Source of the DNA: Sphaerisporangium rufum
GTDB lineage: Bacteria; Actinomycetota; Actinomycetes; Streptosporangiales; Streptosporangiaceae
Length of the DNA: 64,000 bases
Direction of reading: 5' to 3'
Assembly: GCF_016863395.1 (NCBI RefSeq)
Contig: NZ_BOOU01000003.1
Coordinates: 104,260 to 168,259 of the forward strand
In this document: positions 25,727 through 33,906 of the stretch, in pieces
How the letters are laid out: each line of letters opens with the position of its first letter
Numbering within the stretch: position 1 is the first letter of the stretch
Position numbers and translations under genes: made by a program
The notes under the pieces: generated by a model
The model's input: the letters and a program-made list of their open reading frames with translations, nothing else
Database searches by the model: none
What the model was told of the DNA's origin: nothing

Positions 25727-25732
25727 GCGCGG

Positions 25733-26848
25733 TCAGTCGCCGGTGAGGCGGTCCAGGCGCTCCACGGCTTCGACGTACTCCTGGACCAGGTCGAAGACGA
25801 CGTCGCGTACCGACTTGACCTGGTTCATCGCCCCGATGATCTGGCCGGCGGGGAACGTCGCCAGCTCGCTCGCGTCCGAGCGGCCGATCCGGCGCAGCGC
25901 GTCGGAGATCAGCATGAACTGCAGCGGCATCGGCAGCGTGCCGGGCGAGTCGGCCGCCTCCCACGCCTCGGTCCACTCGTTGCGCAGCAGCCGGGCGGGC
26001 TTGCCGGTCCACGATCGGGAGCGGACGGTGTCCCGGGAGGTGGCGGCGAGGATCTTCTGCCGGGCGAGCTCGGGGGTGTCGGCCTCCTCGACGGTGAGCC
26101 ACAGCGAGCCGGTCCACACGCCTTCGGCGCCCAGCGCCATGCCGGCGGCCATCTGCCGGCCCGAGCCGATGCCGCCGGCGGCCAGCACCGGCACGTCCAC
26201 CGCGTCCACCACCTGCGGGATCAGCACCATGGTGGAGATGTCGCCGGTGTGCCCGCCCGCCTCGGTGCCCTGGGCCACCACCACGTCCACCCCGACCTCG
26301 ACCTGCTTGACCGCGTGCCGCGGGGTGGAGGCGAGCGCCGCGACCTTGACGCCCTTGGCGTGCGCCAGCTCGACGACGTCGGCGGGCGGCGGGCCGAGCG
26401 CGTTGGCCAGCAGCGCGATGGGGTGCTTCAGCGCCGTCTCGACCTGGGGGCGGGCGGTGGCGTCGGTCCAGCCGAGCAGCACCCGGCCGGCGTCCGCGTC
26501 GCCGGACAGCGGCGGCACCCCATGCTCGGCGAGCAGGTTCTCCACGAACCGGCGGTGCCCGTCGGGGATCATGCCCTGCAGCCGGGCGACGAGGTCCTCG
26601 GGGGTGTCCACCCCGAGGTCGGCACCGGCGTAGGAGGCGGGCATGACCACGTCCACGCCGTACGGGCGGCCGTCGACGTGCTCGTCGATCCACCTCAGCT
26701 CGGTCTCGAGCTCGTCGGGGGTGAAATAGAGGGCGCCGAGGACGCCCATGCCCCCGGCGCGGCTCACCGCGGCGACGACGTCGCGGCAGTGGCTGAAGGC
26801 GAAAATGGGCAGCTCGATCCCGAACATGTCGGTGACACGTGTCCGCAT
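25733..26848 (-). CDS. Nitronate monooxygenase-family flavoprotein (Rv1533-like)
   Basis: A 371-aa FMN-dependent TIM barrel of the 2-nitropropane dioxygenase/NMO superfamily. Start MRTRVTDMFGIELPIFAFSHCRD, the FMN and catalytic segment QGTEAGGHTGDIST (catalytic His) and the phosphate-binding AAGGIGSGRQMAAGMALGAEGVWTGS are present. From memory it resembles Rv1533 of M. tuberculosis more than the steroid-ring reductase IpdC. The promoter runs into a KstR-like site, so it is probably induced with the steroid cluster. The physiological substrate is unknown. Confidence 0.88.
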   Translation of the reverse strand: MRTRVTDMFGIELPIFAFSHCRDVVAAVSRAGGMGVLGALYFTPDELETELRWIDEHVDGRPYGVDVVMPASYAGADLGVDTPEDLVARLQGMIPDGHRRFVENLLAEHGVPPLSGDADAGRVLLGWTDATARPQVETALKHPIALLANALGPPPADVVELAHAKGVKVAALASTPRHAVKQVEVGVDVVVAQGTEAGGHTGDISTMVLIPQVVDAVDVPVLAAGGIGSGRQMAAGMALGAEGVWTGSLWLTVEEADTPELARQKILAATSRDTVRSRSWTGKPARLLRNEWTEAWEAADSPGTLPMPLQFMLISDALRRIGRSDASELATFPAGQIIGAMNQVKSVRDVVFDLVQEYVEAVERLDRLTGD

Positions 26849-26854
26849 GGCCTG

Positions 26855-26884
26855 AATCTACGATCAGCTCCGGGCTAACTGCAA
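26855..26884 (-). promoter_or_regulatory. Promoter of the nitronate-monooxygenase-like gene
   Basis: On the minus strand TTGCAG (26884-26879) and TAGATT (26860-26855) are 18 nt apart. The ATG begins 6 nt after the -10, so the transcript is probably leaderless. The -35 overlaps the KstR-like site. Confidence 0.65.
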
Positions 26885-26968
26885 CGTGTTCTAGTAACGA
26901 GTTCTGGCAACCTACCAGCCGGTAACCGCAGCCGATGTCCGAAACCCGGCACGAAAGAACACGTTCCA
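26880..26968. promoter_or_regulatory. KstR-like operator cluster
   Basis: TGCAACGTGTTCTA at 26880-26893 matches TnnAACnnGTTnnA perfectly and covers the -35 of the minus-strand gene. A weaker overlapping AACnnGTT element starts at 26896. AAGAACACGTTCCA at 26955-26968 matches all but the first fixed base. Occupancy would repress the nitronate-monooxygenase-like gene and possibly affect the divergent LysR gene. Confidence 0.65.
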
Positions 26969-27059
26969 GTCATCCGCCCAGCTCACCGGTACGGATGGCG
27001 GGGGCCCGGCGTTCAACATGATCCAACAAAGAACTGTAAACTTTCATGACATAACGGCA

Positions 27060-27088
27060 TTGCGGGCATAACACAGGAGCCGTACCTT
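27060..27088 (+). promoter_or_regulatory. Promoter of the LysR gene, leaderless arrangement
   Basis: TTGCGG (27060-27065) and TACCTT (27083-27088) are 17 nt apart, and the ATG follows the -10 after 6 nt. No Shine-Dalgarno sequence is visible. Confidence 0.5.
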
Positions 27089-27094
27089 CCCGGT

Positions 27095-28054
27095 ATGGAT
27101 CTGGAGCTCCGTCACCTCAAGATCGTGCGCGCGGTCGCCGAGGCCGGGAGCGTCACCAAGGCGGCCACCCAGCTCGGGCTGGCCCAGCCATCGCTGACCG
27201 CGCAGCTCAAAAGGATCGAACGAACGCTCGGAGGCACCCTCTTCGAGCGGGACCGCAACGGCGCTCGCCCCACCCCCTTAGGCGAGCTCGTCCTCACCCG
27301 GGCGCTCGTGCTCCTGCCCGCCGTCCGGGAACTGCAGGAGGACGCCGTCCGGTTCGCCAACACCGATGAAGGGATCCCCGGATTCCGGATCGGCGCCACC
27401 CACGGCCCCATCCTCGGCGGGCTGGTCGCCCGGCTCACCGCCACCCGCCCCGGCACCCCGGTGAGCACCCGCACCTCCTGGTCGGCCCGTGAACTCACCA
27501 CGATGGTGAGCGCCGGACGGCTGGACTTCACCCTGGTGGGCACCTGCGGGGACAGCCCGCCACCGGCCGCCGAGGCGATGACCTGGACCACCGTCGGCAC
27601 CGACCCGGTGTTCGTCCTGCTGGCCCAGAGCCATCCGCTGGCCGGCGAGAAGGAACTGGACCTGGCCGCCCTGGCCACCGAGAGCTGGGCGGTCGCCCCC
27701 GGCGACGGCTGCTTCGCCGACTGCTTCGCCGGCGCCTGCGCGCGGGCGGGGTTCGTCCCCAAGTCCATCTTCGAGAGCGACGTCGGCACCGGCATGCACC
27801 TGGTGAAGGCCGGTCAGGCGGTCGCGCTCTGCCAGGCCACGTTCGAGCTGTCCGCGGACCTGGTGATGATGCCGATCGCCGGCGCGCCGCTGCGCTGGCG
27901 GCACGTACTCGGCTGGCACACCGACTCGCCCGCCGCCCGCACCGCGGGCCCGATCATCGACCTCGCCAGGCAGGCGCACGCCGACGCGGTGCGCCGCAGT
28001 TCCCGCTACGCCGACTGGCTGGCCGCCAACCCGCACTTCGGCCGGCTGCTCTGA
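27095..28054 (+). CDS. LysR-family transcriptional regulator
   Basis: A 319-aa LysR protein. The HTH is at about residues 5-62 (LKIVRAVAEAGSVTKAATQLGLAQPSLTAQLKRIERTLGG) and the two-lobed effector domain runs from about residue 95. The effector region is intact (GTHG-type start, LAQSHPLAGE, GMHLVKAGQAVALC). It is divergent from the nitronate-monooxygenase-like gene across a 246-nt region with KstR-like sites, so either could be its target. The downstream protease has its own promoter region. Confidence 0.9.
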   Translation: MDLELRHLKIVRAVAEAGSVTKAATQLGLAQPSLTAQLKRIERTLGGTLFERDRNGARPTPLGELVLTRALVLLPAVRELQEDAVRFANTDEGIPGFRIGATHGPILGGLVARLTATRPGTPVSTRTSWSARELTTMVSAGRLDFTLVGTCGDSPPPAAEAMTWTTVGTDPVFVLLAQSHPLAGEKELDLAALATESWAVAPGDGCFADCFAGACARAGFVPKSIFESDVGTGMHLVKAGQAVALCQATFELSADLVMMPIAGAPLRWRHVLGWHTDSPAARTAGPIIDLARQAHADAVRRSSRYADWLAANPHFGRLL

Positions 28055-28110
28055 CGGTTCCGCGCGGCCTCCGTGAGCCCCGAGGCCACCCCCGACTCTC
28101 CGGCACGGCC

Positions 28111-28516
28111 CTTCCATAATCCGGCGATAGGGAGAAAACAGTAGCTCCGCGACCGGCGGTCGCCCGGCTACGGTGATCGCAACTCCCGGCGGACGGGAGG
28201 AAACGACCGCTCCACGGTGGCCACTCCGGGCCGCCGATCATGTCCACCACCGCTCAGGCGCGTCCGGGCCACCCTCCCCCCTTGGCCCGCGGCGAGCCGA
28301 CGGACCCGAACGGGCGGCCCGCCACACACCCCCCGGCCGCCCGGCTCCGCCGCGCGGCGCCGCCGTCCCCCCGGACGGCGGCGCCGCCGTGCGTTGCCGC
28401 TCGATCACCGGCCGGCCAGGTGGCCCCATGCCGTCACGCGCCGTGCCGCCGGCGGTTCCCTTCAGGTCCGGACGACTTCCATAACGCCGCGATAGGGGCG
28501 AAACGATAGCTCCGCG
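28111..28516. repeat. Duplicated promoter-like element (two 41-nt copies)
   Basis: Copies at 28111-28151 and 28476-28516 match at 33 of 41 positions. Both share CTTCCATAA, GCGATAGGG, GAAA and TAGCTCCGCG blocks, and both have TACGGTGA further downstream. The second copy lies 52 nt upstream of the S1 protease start. The first is not followed by any credible gene. The 513-nt interval 28055-28567 otherwise holds only GC-rich sequence without good coding evidence. Confidence 0.6.
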
Positions 28517-28567
28517 CCTGACGTGAACGCGGTTACGGTGACGGCACCCCCCACACAAGGAGAGCCA

Positions 28568-29710
28568 ATGCTCCGCAGACGCACGGTTACCGCCGGCTGC
28601 GCCCTGGTCATCACCGCCCTCACCGCCACCGCCGCCCCCGCGCTCGCCGACCGGGACGCGGCGGCGCCCGCCGCGGACCGGCCGGCCCCCGCGATGATCG
28701 ACGCGATGAGCCGCGACCTCGGGATCACCAAGGAGCAGGCCGAGAGCCGGCTGCTCAACGAGGCCCGGCTGTCCGGTGTCGAGACCAAGGTGCGCGACAG
28801 CCTGGGCGACGCCTACGCGGGCTCCTGGCTCAGCGGGCCCACCTCCGCCACGCTGACCGTCGCGACCACCGACGCGGCCGCCGCCTCCTCGGTCAGCTCC
28901 CCCGGCGTGCAGACCAAGGTCGTCGGGCACAGCCTGGCCGCGCTGGAGTCCGCGAAGGCCGCGCTGGACGGGGCCAAGGCGCCCGCCTCCACCCCGGTCT
29001 GGTTCGTCGACGTGCGCACCAACAGCGTCGTCCTGCAGAGCTCGCAGCCGGCCGAGGCCGAGGCCTTCGCCGCCGCCGCCGGGGTGGACAAGTCCATGGT
29101 CCGGGTCGAGCAGACCAGCGAGCGGCCGCAGACGTTCTACGACCTGCGCGGCGGCGACGCCTACTACATCAACAACTCGGCCCGCTGCTCCATCGGCTTC
29201 TCGGTACGGCGCGGCTCCACCCCGGGCTTCGTCAGCGCCGGCCACTGCGGCCGGGCCGGCAGCACCACCACCGGCTACAACCGGGTGGCGCAGGGCACCT
29301 TCCAGGGCTCGTCGTTCCCGACCAACGACTACTCGTGGGTCGCGGTCAACAGCAGCTGGACCCCCCAGCCGTGGGTGCGCTCCGGCAGTAGCAACGTGAT
29401 CGTGCGCGGCTCGTCGGTGGCCGGCGTCGGCTCCTCCATCTGCCGCTCCGGCTCCACCACCGGCTGGCACTGCGGTACCGTCCAGCAGCTGAACACCAGC
29501 GTCACCTACTCGCAGGGCACGGTCTACCAGGTGACCCGCACCAACGTCTGCGCCGAGCCCGGCGACTCCGGCGGCTCCTACATCTCCGGCAACCAGGCGC
29601 AGGGCGTCACCTCCGGCGGCTCCGGCAACTGCACCTACGGCGGCACCACCTTCTTCCAGCCGGTCAACGAGATCCTCTCGACCTACGGCCTGACCCTGGT
29701 CACCGGCTGA
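28568..29710 (+). CDS. Secreted S1 serine protease with pro-domain (streptogrisin/alpha-lytic type)
   Basis: An extracellular chymotrypsin-fold protease of 380 aa made as a pre-pro-enzyme. The signal peptide (about residues 1-28, ending AAPALA) is followed by an alpha-lytic-type pro-region to about residue 195. The mature domain starts near GGDAYYINNSARCS. The catalytic triad is visible: His in VSAGHCG, Asp in TNDYSWV, Ser in PGDSGGSY. Six cysteines pair as expected for streptogrisins. AAGGAGAG precedes the ATG. The gene is monocistronic and ends at a strong terminator. Confidence 0.95.
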   Translation: MLRRRTVTAGCALVITALTATAAPALADRDAAAPAADRPAPAMIDAMSRDLGITKEQAESRLLNEARLSGVETKVRDSLGDAYAGSWLSGPTSATLTVATTDAAAASSVSSPGVQTKVVGHSLAALESAKAALDGAKAPASTPVWFVDVRTNSVVLQSSQPAEAEAFAAAAGVDKSMVRVEQTSERPQTFYDLRGGDAYYINNSARCSIGFSVRRGSTPGFVSAGHCGRAGSTTTGYNRVAQGTFQGSSFPTNDYSWVAVNSSWTPQPWVRSGSSNVIVRGSSVAGVGSSICRSGSTTGWHCGTVQQLNTSVTYSQGTVYQVTRTNVCAEPGDSGGSYISGNQAQGVTSGGSGNCTYGGTTFFQPVNEILSTYGLTLVTG

Positions 29711-29761
29711 CCCTCCCGGGCCGGCCCTGACCGGCTTCCATCGGCCGACCTCTCTCGGCCC

Positions 29762-29797
29762 GGCGCCGCCGTCCCACACTGGGACGGCGGCGCCTTT
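29762..29797 (+). terminator. Rho-independent-type terminator after the S1 protease
   Basis: A perfect 14-bp stem (GGCGCCGCCGTCCC and its complement) with a 5-nt loop is followed by TTT, 52 nt after the protease stop. Confidence 0.9.
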
Positions 29798-29859
29798 CGT
29801 CGTGCCCGCCTCCGGCACCACCGCCCTGGCCGCCCCGCGCCATCTCGAAGGTGTCCGTG

Positions 29860-29931
29860 TAACCCCGATTCACGGTGGACAGCTAACCCCGATGGGGTCA
29901 TACTTCTGATGTAACCCGTAGCTAACCCCAT
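29860..29931. promoter_or_regulatory. Four TAACCC(C) repeats upstream of the RHH/Clp-N gene
   Basis: TAACCCCGAT occurs at 29860 and 29884, TAACCCG at 29912 and TAACCCCAT at 29923. All four are in the same orientation, in the 95 nt before the start codon. Because the downstream protein begins with a ribbon-helix-helix-like segment, these are candidate autoregulatory operators. Confidence 0.6.
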
Positions 29932-29954
29932 CCACTCGAACGAGGTGCGGCGTG

Positions 29955-30971
29955 ATGCCGAAGATCAACGTCTACCTGCCGGACGAGCTGGCCGAGGCGG
30001 TCAAGGAGGCCGGCGTGCCGGTGTCGGCCGTCTGCCAGCGAGCGCTGGAACTCGCCGTCCGCCGGGTCACCGCCATCCGGGAGACCACCCTCGGCGACCT
30101 GGCGGCCGACGACCCCACGGCCCGCCTCACCCACTTCACCGCCCGGGCGCGCGACGTCATCAAGCTGGCCGTCGACCAGGCCCGGACGGCCGGCGCCGGC
30201 CACGTCGGCACCGAGCACCTGCTGGGCGGCATGCTCGCCGAGGGCGGCAACCTGGCTCTCCAGGTGCTGCAGGCCCTGGAGATCGACCCCGCCCAGGTGA
30301 CCCGCGGCCTGACCCGCACCCCGGCCCCCCAGCCCGCCGGCACCGTACCCCACGCCGGACCTGCCGGCCCTGCCGGCGCCTCTTCCCCGGAACCTGCCAC
30401 CAAGCCCGCCACCGGACCCGGCGCCCCGGAATCCGCCACCCCCGGCGCCTCCGGAGCCCCCGGCCCTGGCGATGACACCGCGGGCGGCCGCCCTGGCGAC
30501 TCTCCGGCCGCCGAGGAGACATCAGGCGCGACCGCGGGTGCGGAATCCGGGACGGCCCGGCACTTCGACGGCCCGGCCGCCGCCGCGCTGGAGCTGGCCG
30601 TCACCGAGGCCACCGCGCTCGGACACAACTACGTGGGCTGCGAGCACCTGCTGCTCGGCCTGGTCGCCGAGCCGGACGGCCGGGCCGGCCACGTGCTGCG
30701 CGCGCTCGGCGCCGAGCCGCGCCTCACCCGGCGGGCGGTGGCCGCCGCGCTGGCCGGCTACGTCCACCTCCGCGCCCAGACCGCGGCCGCCACGCCGCCC
30801 GTCCCGCCCCCGGCCGACCCCGGCACGCCCATGGGCGACGTCACCGGCGCCGCCCGGCCCGGCGGCGACCCCATGCGACTGCTCACCGCCGCGATCGACC
30901 GGCAGCTCAGGCCGCTGGTCGAGCGGATCGACCGGCTGGAGGCCCGCCTCACCCCGCCGTCCGAGAACTGA
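29955..30971 (+). CDS. RHH-like plus double Clp-N domain protein
   Basis: A 338-aa protein combining a ribbon-helix-helix-like N-terminus (MPKINVYLPDELAEAVKEAGVPVSAVCQRALE) with two Clp N-terminal repeat segments. The first is at about residues 58-120 (FTARARDVIKLAVDQARTAG, GTEHLLGGML), the second at about 205-265 (LELAVTEATALGHNYVGCEHLLLGLV). They are separated by an 80-residue Pro/Ala/Gly linker. No AAA ATPase domain follows. Clp-N repeats in ClpC/ClpA bind adaptors or substrates, so this may be a transcription factor sensing proteostasis. That is inference. An in-frame GTG lies one codon upstream. Confidence 0.85.
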   Translation: MPKINVYLPDELAEAVKEAGVPVSAVCQRALELAVRRVTAIRETTLGDLAADDPTARLTHFTARARDVIKLAVDQARTAGAGHVGTEHLLGGMLAEGGNLALQVLQALEIDPAQVTRGLTRTPAPQPAGTVPHAGPAGPAGASSPEPATKPATGPGAPESATPGASGAPGPGDDTAGGRPGDSPAAEETSGATAGAESGTARHFDGPAAAALELAVTEATALGHNYVGCEHLLLGLVAEPDGRAGHVLRALGAEPRLTRRAVAAALAGYVHLRAQTAAATPPVPPPADPGTPMGDVTGAARPGGDPMRLLTAAIDRQLRPLVERIDRLEARLTPPSEN

Positions 30972-30986
30972 CCGTGCGCACCACCC

Positions 30987-31012
30987 GGGGCGGCCGGCAG
31001 GCCGGCCGCCCC
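30987..31012 (+). terminator. Hairpin after the RHH/Clp-N gene
   Basis: GGGGCGGCCGGC and its complement form a perfect 12-bp inverted repeat with 2 nt between the arms, starting 16 nt after the stop codon. The rest of the gap up to 31313 contains no supported gene. Confidence 0.7.
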
Positions 31013-31313
31013 CTCCCCCTTCTCGTCGCCACCGCCTTCCTCACCACCTGGCTCTGGACCGCCGCCCCCACCACCACCGCCGCCCCCGCGTGCCCACCCC
31101 CGTCGAGCACCGGGATCCCTTGAGCATCGATCGAAGCGGCGGCGGCTGGAGTCATCAGGACCATCATCTCGCCGATCGCCCTGACCGTTTGCCGAAATGT
31201 GACTGCTACATTACGCTGCGCGACCATGACGATAGTCGCTTCGAAGCGTGACTACTCAGGCACGCTTCGGATGGATACACTTGCGAACAGGTCGCCCATC
31301 CTGGAGGCATGGA

Positions 31314-31628
31314 GTGACGGAGATCAACGTGAACATCGATCGCGAGGCACTTGCGGCGGCCGCAGACGTGCTGGGCACCGCCTCGGCACGAGAGACTGTG
31401 GACGCGGCACTGCTCGCCGTCGCCGAGCGGCAGCCGGGGGCCTCACCATCGCCATCGGACGCGGCTTTCGAGCACGCTTGGAATCGCCTGGCCGAGATCG
31501 CCGAGTCGGGAATCTGGGACTGGATGTCCGACAAGAGCGCGTACCGCGGCGGCCGCCGTGTTCCTGATCGACACGAGTGCGCTGTGGCGAATGATGCGCA
31601 CACCGGCGGTTCGGAAGAGCTGGCATGA
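31314..31628 (+). CDS. VapB-type antitoxin
   Basis: A 104-aa antitoxin. The N-terminal segment TEINVNIDREALAAAADVLGTASARETVDAALLAVAE is the type II VapB ribbon-helix-helix/dimerisation motif of the Mycobacterium class. The GTG start has GGAGG 6 nt upstream. The C-terminal part after about residue 75 would neutralise the toxin. The gene continues 71 nt into the toxin gene in another frame, far longer than the usual 1-8 nt overlap. The DNA-binding region presumably autoregulates the pair. Confidence 0.85.
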   Translation: MTEINVNIDREALAAAADVLGTASARETVDAALLAVAERQPGASPSPSDAAFEHAWNRLAEIAESGIWDWMSDKSAYRGGRRVPDRHECAVANDAHTGGSEELA

Positions 31629-31971
31629 TCAGGCGAAAGCCAAGATCATCCATCTCTGCCCGATCGTCGAGCTTGAGATGATTTTCGGTGTGAGATCCAG
31701 CCGCGAGTACCAGGAACTATCCCGGCTCTTCGACGAGATGTTCTGTTGGACCTTCATCCCCGATCGCGTCTACGATCGCGCAGCGCAGATACAGCAGTTA
31801 TTGCTCGGTTCGGGCCGGCACCGCTGCGCGAGTCCGGTCGACCTGCTGGTCGCCGCGACCGCGGAGCTGAGAAACCTGACCGTCTCGCACTATGACCGCG
31901 ACGTCGCCACCATCGCCGCAGTGACCGGGCAACCCGCCCAGTGGCTTGCGGCACCAGGTTCGTTGAACTGA
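31558..31971 (+). CDS. VapC-type PIN-domain ribonuclease toxin
   Basis: A 137-aa PIN-domain toxin that would cleave RNA, typically tRNA or rRNA. Acidic active-site residues are visible: Asp in FLIDTSALW, Glu in VELEMIFG, Asp in SPVDLLVAAT and Asp in HYDRDVATIA. GTG 31558 is chosen because it directly precedes the conserved first strand; longer reading would start in non-homologous sequence. No independent ribosome-binding site is seen, so translation likely depends on the antitoxin gene it overlaps. Confidence 0.88.
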   Translation: MFLIDTSALWRMMRTPAVRKSWHDQAKAKIIHLCPIVELEMIFGVRSSREYQELSRLFDEMFCWTFIPDRVYDRAAQIQQLLLGSGRHRCASPVDLLVAATAELRNLTVSHYDRDVATIAAVTGQPAQWLAAPGSLN

Positions 31972-32060
31972 TCCCTGGCCCGGTCCTCGGCACCTTGATC
32001 GCCGCCATGTGTGGTTATCCTCGAAGACGAGCTTGGCTTCGATCTCGGGGGTGAGGCAGG

Positions 32061-32549
32061 GTGACGGAGCGCAAGCCGGCCGGGGTCGGCTTCGAGACGT
32101 GGATCGACCGGCAGATCCGCGAGGCCACCGAACGCGGCGAGTTCGACGACCTGCCCGGCGCCGGCAAGCCCCTTCCCGACCAGGGCAAGCCGCATGACGA
32201 GATGTGGTGGATCAAGCAGAAGCTCGACGCGGAGAACCTCTCGTTCCCGCTGCCGGGAACGCTCGCGCTGCGCAAGGCCGCCGAGGAGTCGCGGGCGGCG
32301 GCGCTCGACGCGCGGACGGAGTCCGAGGCGCGCCGGATCATCGAGAGCCTCAACGAGGAGATCCGGCAGAGCCACCGCAGGCCGCTGTCCGGCCCTCCGC
32401 TGTTCCAGCCGATCATCGACGTGGACGAGATCATCAGCGCGTGGCGGGCCCGGCATCCGCCGCTGGACGCCGCCGCGCGAGAGTCCGCCCCCGAACCGCC
32501 GCGCGGCGGTCGTTCCCTGTTCCAGCGGCTCCGGCGCAAGGACCGTTGA
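32061..32549 (+). CDS. DUF1992 (DnaJ-homolog C28-like) protein
   Basis: A 162-aa protein of the DUF1992 family, recognisable from IDRQIREATERGEFDDLPGAGKPLPD and the basic/acidic helices following. The family includes the conserved domain of eukaryotic DNAJC28, but no J domain is present here and its function is unknown. The protein is cytosolic, with no signal or membrane segment. GTG start; the gene stands alone between the first toxin and a poorly coding gap. Confidence 0.88.
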   Translation: MTERKPAGVGFETWIDRQIREATERGEFDDLPGAGKPLPDQGKPHDEMWWIKQKLDAENLSFPLPGTLALRKAAEESRAAALDARTESEARRIIESLNEEIRQSHRRPLSGPPLFQPIIDVDEIISAWRARHPPLDAAARESAPEPPRGGRSLFQRLRRKDR

Positions 32550-32693
32550 CGGGCGCGGTCCACTCCTGATCGGCCGTCGCCGGATCGGGCCGGCCCTCGA
32601 CTCCGGCAGGGCCGCCGGTCTCCATCGCCACCGGCGACCCGATGCGGGGGCCGGGAGACCACCCACTATCGGGGCCGACGACCGGAATGCGCA

Positions 32694-33029
32694 TTATGTC
32701 GGATTCTCCGGGCGGCCGGCGGCTTCATAGGGGTGGCCGATTTCGGAGACGAAATAGAGGTTCAGGGTGACGGGCGGCTCTTCGCGCCGGTAGACGGGCC
32801 AGGGCACGCCGGCGACGGTCGCACCGAAGGCCTCCGCGCCGGTCCACCCAGAGAAGATCGACTTGGCCGCCGGAAGACCCTGGACGGCGGCACCGCGATC
32901 GTCGTGATCGGTGAGACGCGCAGGCAGCGGCCGGATCCAGCGGGCCGCACCGCGCCCTGCGCACCGATCTCCCGCCGAGGGCGCCAGCCGCCATCGCGCA
33001 CGTGCCGCCAATTCCTCACTTTCGGTCAT
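32694..33029 (-). CDS. Doubtful hypothetical protein in the 32.55-33.16 kb gap
   Basis: In the 612-nt gap between DUF1992 and the small secreted protein, the best reading frame is this 111-codon one. Its second half (WTGAEAFGATVAGVPWPVYRREEPPVTL then NLYFVSEIGH) has normal high-GC codon use, while the first half looks random. It may be a real small gene or the end of a decayed gene. I recognise no family. A TTGACA at 33043-33048 on the plus strand has no convincing -10. Confidence 0.25.
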   Translation of the reverse strand: MTESEELAARARWRLAPSAGDRCAGRGAARWIRPLPARLTDHDDRGAAVQGLPAAKSIFSGWTGAEAFGATVAGVPWPVYRREEPPVTLNLYFVSEIGHPYEAAGRPENPT

Positions 33030-33161
33030 CTTTTACAGCGAATATTGACAAGAGTCACCCTTCCGGCACCCAATCGAGGAAGGCCCGGCGGACATCGCCG
33101 GGCTTCGCCACGACCGGCGAACATCCGTTTCGAGCCGGTCGCCGACAAGGAGGAACTGGGC

Positions 33162-33530
33162 ATGAGAGCTGCTCGTCGATGCCTGCTCATCGTGATGGCG
33201 CTGGCCGCGCTGCTGGTGGCACCACTCGGCATGGGCGCGGCCCACGCCTCACCTGCCGTGGGCGCGGCCGGCGGCTTCGGGCTGAAGGCGTGGACGGACC
33301 TCCCGCAGGGGACGGCCGCGCCTTCGGCCCTGGCCGCGGACGAGAGTTACTGCATCCCGGTGGCCGGCCCCGGAATCAAGATGACCTTCTACTGCGACAT
33401 CAAGCAGCCGAGCACGCTCTGGGTGTACTGCACGGGCGTGACCGTAGAGATCCGGCTCGAAGTGGGCCGGTGGGCCCCGTCCGGCAGCTGCCCGGGCTAT
33501 CGCGGCTACCAGCTGGTCCCGCGGCTCTAG
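33162..33530 (+). CDS. Small secreted cysteine-containing protein
   Basis: A 122-aa exported protein of unknown function. The signal peptide spans about residues 1-30 (RAARR, hydrophobic core, cleavage near GAAHA). The mature part has four cysteines (YCIPV, YCDIK, YCTGV, SCPGY), which could form two disulfides. A very strong AAGGAGG lies 7 nt before the ATG. It has no evident operon partners. Confidence 0.8.
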   Translation: MRAARRCLLIVMALAALLVAPLGMGAAHASPAVGAAGGFGLKAWTDLPQGTAAPSALAADESYCIPVAGPGIKMTFYCDIKQPSTLWVYCTGVTVEIRLEVGRWAPSGSCPGYRGYQLVPRL

Positions 33531-33666
33531 TCCGCGGGAGGCGCGGCCGGTCCGGCCGGCCGCGCCTGCCAGGGTCTCGGGAACCGGAGGACGGTGGCCG
33601 GCGGGACCCCCACATCCCCGGTCGACCAGCGCTGCAGATCGCTGCGAACGCTGCTAAAATGCATAC

Positions 33667-33906
33667 ATGACTGCGATAACGATACGCGACGTGCCGGACG
33701 GCGTGGTCGACTCGCTGAAAGTTCGGGCCGCCCAGGCAGGGAAGTCGCTCCAGGCGTATGCCCTGGAGCTTCTGTCCCGGGAGGCCGCCAAGCCGACGCT
33801 GGCGGAGATGGCCGCCCGCCTTGAGCGGGAGACCCGTACCGAGCTCAGCACGACGGACATTCTCGATGCCATCGAAGATGGACGGGACCGGCAGGTTCCG
33901 GATTGA
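33667..33906 (+). CDS. FitA/VapB-type antitoxin
   Basis: A 79-aa ribbon-helix-helix antitoxin (TAITIRDVPDGVVDSLKVRAAQAGKSLQAYALELLSREA) of the FitA-like kind, with an acidic C-terminal tail that would bind the toxin. TAAAAT at 33655-33660 ends 6 nt before the ATG, suggesting a leaderless mRNA. The stop overlaps the TTG start of the toxin by 4 nt (TTGA). The RHH dimer probably represses its own promoter. Confidence 0.9.
   Translation: MTAITIRDVPDGVVDSLKVRAAQAGKSLQAYALELLSREAAKPTLAEMAARLERETRTELSTTDILDAIEDGRDRQVPD

Noticed and set aside
28240..28509. 89-aa ORF between LysR and the S1 protease
   Set aside because: Pro/Ala/Arg-rich, no ribosome-binding site, and it runs through the second copy of the promoter element.
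30974..31123. 49-aa hydrophobic ORF right after the RHH/Clp-N gene
   Set aside because: It overlaps the strong hairpin at 30987-31012, and its Pro/Thr composition looks incidental. There is no ribosome-binding site beyond the upstream stop.
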